Position numbers and translations under genes: made by a program
In this document: piece after piece, positions 5,618 through 6,109 of the stretch
Layout: the number at the start of each line of letters is the position of its first letter
How positions within the stretch are numbered: position 1 is the first letter of the stretch
Source of the DNA: Ignavibacteriota bacterium
GTDB taxonomy: Bacteria > Bacteroidota > Ignavibacteria > UBA10030 > SZUA-254
Direction: 5' to 3'
Assembly: GCA_016191715.1 (NCBI GenBank)
Contig: JACPVN010000383.1
Location: forward strand, 1-6,109
DNA: 6,109 bases
Notes under the pieces: model-generated
Seen by the model: only the letters and a program-made list of their open reading frames with translations
What the model was told of the DNA's origin: nothing
Databases searched by the model: none

Positions 5618-5787
5618 CGCTAATCGAAGCGTACATGAAAACAGCGGAAGGTTAGCGCTGGGAAAATGAAAAGGAAATAACAATTTTATGAGAAACAAGA
5701 AAAAGAAAGTAAAGAAAAGGAGTGGTAAGCGTTATGATGAAGATATTTTGTGATTTTAGAATGTAAAATGAGAATGTAGAAGTAACA
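5618..5787 (+). promoter_or_regulatory. CRISPR leader
   Basis: These 170 bases lie between the cas2 stop and the first repeat. They are poor in C and rich in A and G on this strand, with runs such as AAGAAAAAGAAAG, in sharp contrast to the GC-rich repeats. The position on the 5' side of repeats that end in ATTGAAAC is where the array promoter and the Cas1-Cas2 docking site are expected. I see no certain -35/-10 pair. A 21-codon lysine-rich frame at 5688-5753 is probably chance. Confidence 0.75.
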
Positions 5788-6109
5788 GTCGCGCCCCGTG
5801 CGGGCGCGTGGATTGAAACTTGGGTGCGGCGATGTTTCAATCCACGCGCCCGCGTCGCGCCCCGTGCGGGCGCGTGGATTGAAACTTGCACGCGGCTATG
5901 TAGTTGATCTAGTTACTCGGTCGCGCCCCGTGCGGGCGCGTGGATTGAAACGACCAATGGACCAAAGATTGCTTGATATTCCGCGTCGCGCCCCGTGCGG
6001 GCGCGTGGATTGAAACTTTCGATCGCTGTCCGTCCCGTCGAAAAGTCTAGTCGCGCCCCGTGCGGGCGCGTGGATTGAAACATCAGGCTTTTGATACGAC
6101 ATTTTGGAC
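5788..6109 (+). CRISPR. type I-C CRISPR array, five repeats, continues past the window
   Basis: Five identical 32-bp repeats lie at 5788-5819, 5854-5885, 5920-5951, 5985-6016 and 6050-6081. Each begins GTCGCGCCCC and ends GTGGATTGAAAC. Within each repeat, GCGCCCC-GTGC-GGGGCGC-like arms form the hairpin expected for Cas5c-type processing. Four complete spacers lie at 5820-5853 (34), 5886-5919 (34), 5952-5984 (33) and 6017-6049 (33). A fifth starts at 6082 and is cut by the window end after 28 bases. The absence of repeat decay suggests the array was recently active, and its true length is unknown. Spacer 1 carries an inverted copy of part of the repeat. None of the spacers matches other parts of this window. 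Confidence 0.98.
5834..5853 (-). repeat. inverted copy of the repeat 3' end inside spacer 1
   Basis: These 20 bases (GTTTCAATCC...GCCCGC) are the exact reverse complement of the last 20 bases of the CRISPR repeat. They fill the second part of spacer 1 and end exactly at its border with repeat 2. The first 14 bases of the spacer (5820-5833) are unrelated to the repeat. In the transcript this segment can pair with the end of repeat 1 to form a 20-bp stem with a 14-base loop. Confidence 0.95.

Noticed and set aside
5618..5657. CGCTAA ... TTAGCG inverted repeat after cas2 as a terminator
   Set aside because: The stem is only six base pairs with a 28-base loop and no U-tract.
6017..6043. TTTCGA ... 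TCGAAA inverted repeat in spacer 4
   Set aside because: Six-base arms within one spacer are expected by chance and more likely reflect the protospacer source.
5652..6102. Open frames on both strands across the array with the repeated peptides VSIHAPARGAT and RARGLK
   Set aside because: These are translations of the CRISPR repeat, a well-known source of false protein annotations.

Overview
The window holds a CRISPR-Cas locus read entirely on the + strand. The order is: the 3' tail of an unidentified gene, cas3, a short non-coding stretch, two tandem Bro-N (phage antirepressor/DinD-like) reading frames, cas4, cas1, cas2, an A-rich leader, and a CRISPR array that runs off the right edge. The adaptation genes and the 32-bp repeat (starting GTCGCGCCCC, ending ATTGAAAC) are of type I-C character. 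Moderate GC content, the style of the Bro-N/DinD-like gene and a dispersed 'ATTCCCG...CGGGAATGAC'-type palindromic repeat suggest a Bacteroidota/Chlorobiota (Ignavibacteria-like) bacterium. That placement is a guess from memory, not a measurement.

Region by region: positions 1-115 encode the last 37 codons of an upstream gene whose TGA directly abuts the cas3 ATG. Positions 116-2368 encode a complete Cas3 with an N-terminal HD nuclease and a C-terminal superfamily 2 helicase. Positions 2369-2564 have no full gene. They hold a 26-bp near-copy of the cas4 start, an 82-bp palindromic repeat and a 16-bp palindrome. Positions 2565-3640 hold a truncated and then a full-length Bro-N gene. Positions 3645-5617 hold cas4, cas1 and cas2, tightly packed. 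Positions 5618-5787 are the leader, and five repeats with four complete spacers follow.

How it works together: Cas4, Cas1 and Cas2 capture and trim new spacers and insert them at the leader end. Cas3 degrades targets when recruited by a crRNA-guided Cascade complex. The Cascade genes (cas5, cas8c, cas7), which in ordinary type I-C loci lie between cas3 and cas4, are absent here. The vestigial cas4 start just behind cas3 implies that cas4 once followed cas3 directly and that the Bro-N cassette came in later. The effector genes, if they exist, would then lie upstream of cas3, where a coupled gene tail is visible.

The points most worth a second look are: (1) this rearranged layout with a Bro-N/DinD-like gene inside the operon; (2) the direct repeats of the cas4 start that bracket the cassette; (3) a leader-proximal spacer whose last 20 nt are the exact reverse complement of the repeat's 3' end, apparently captured from a CRISPR array; (4) perfect palindromes at matching positions in both Bro-N coding sequences, with changes that preserve the symmetry.
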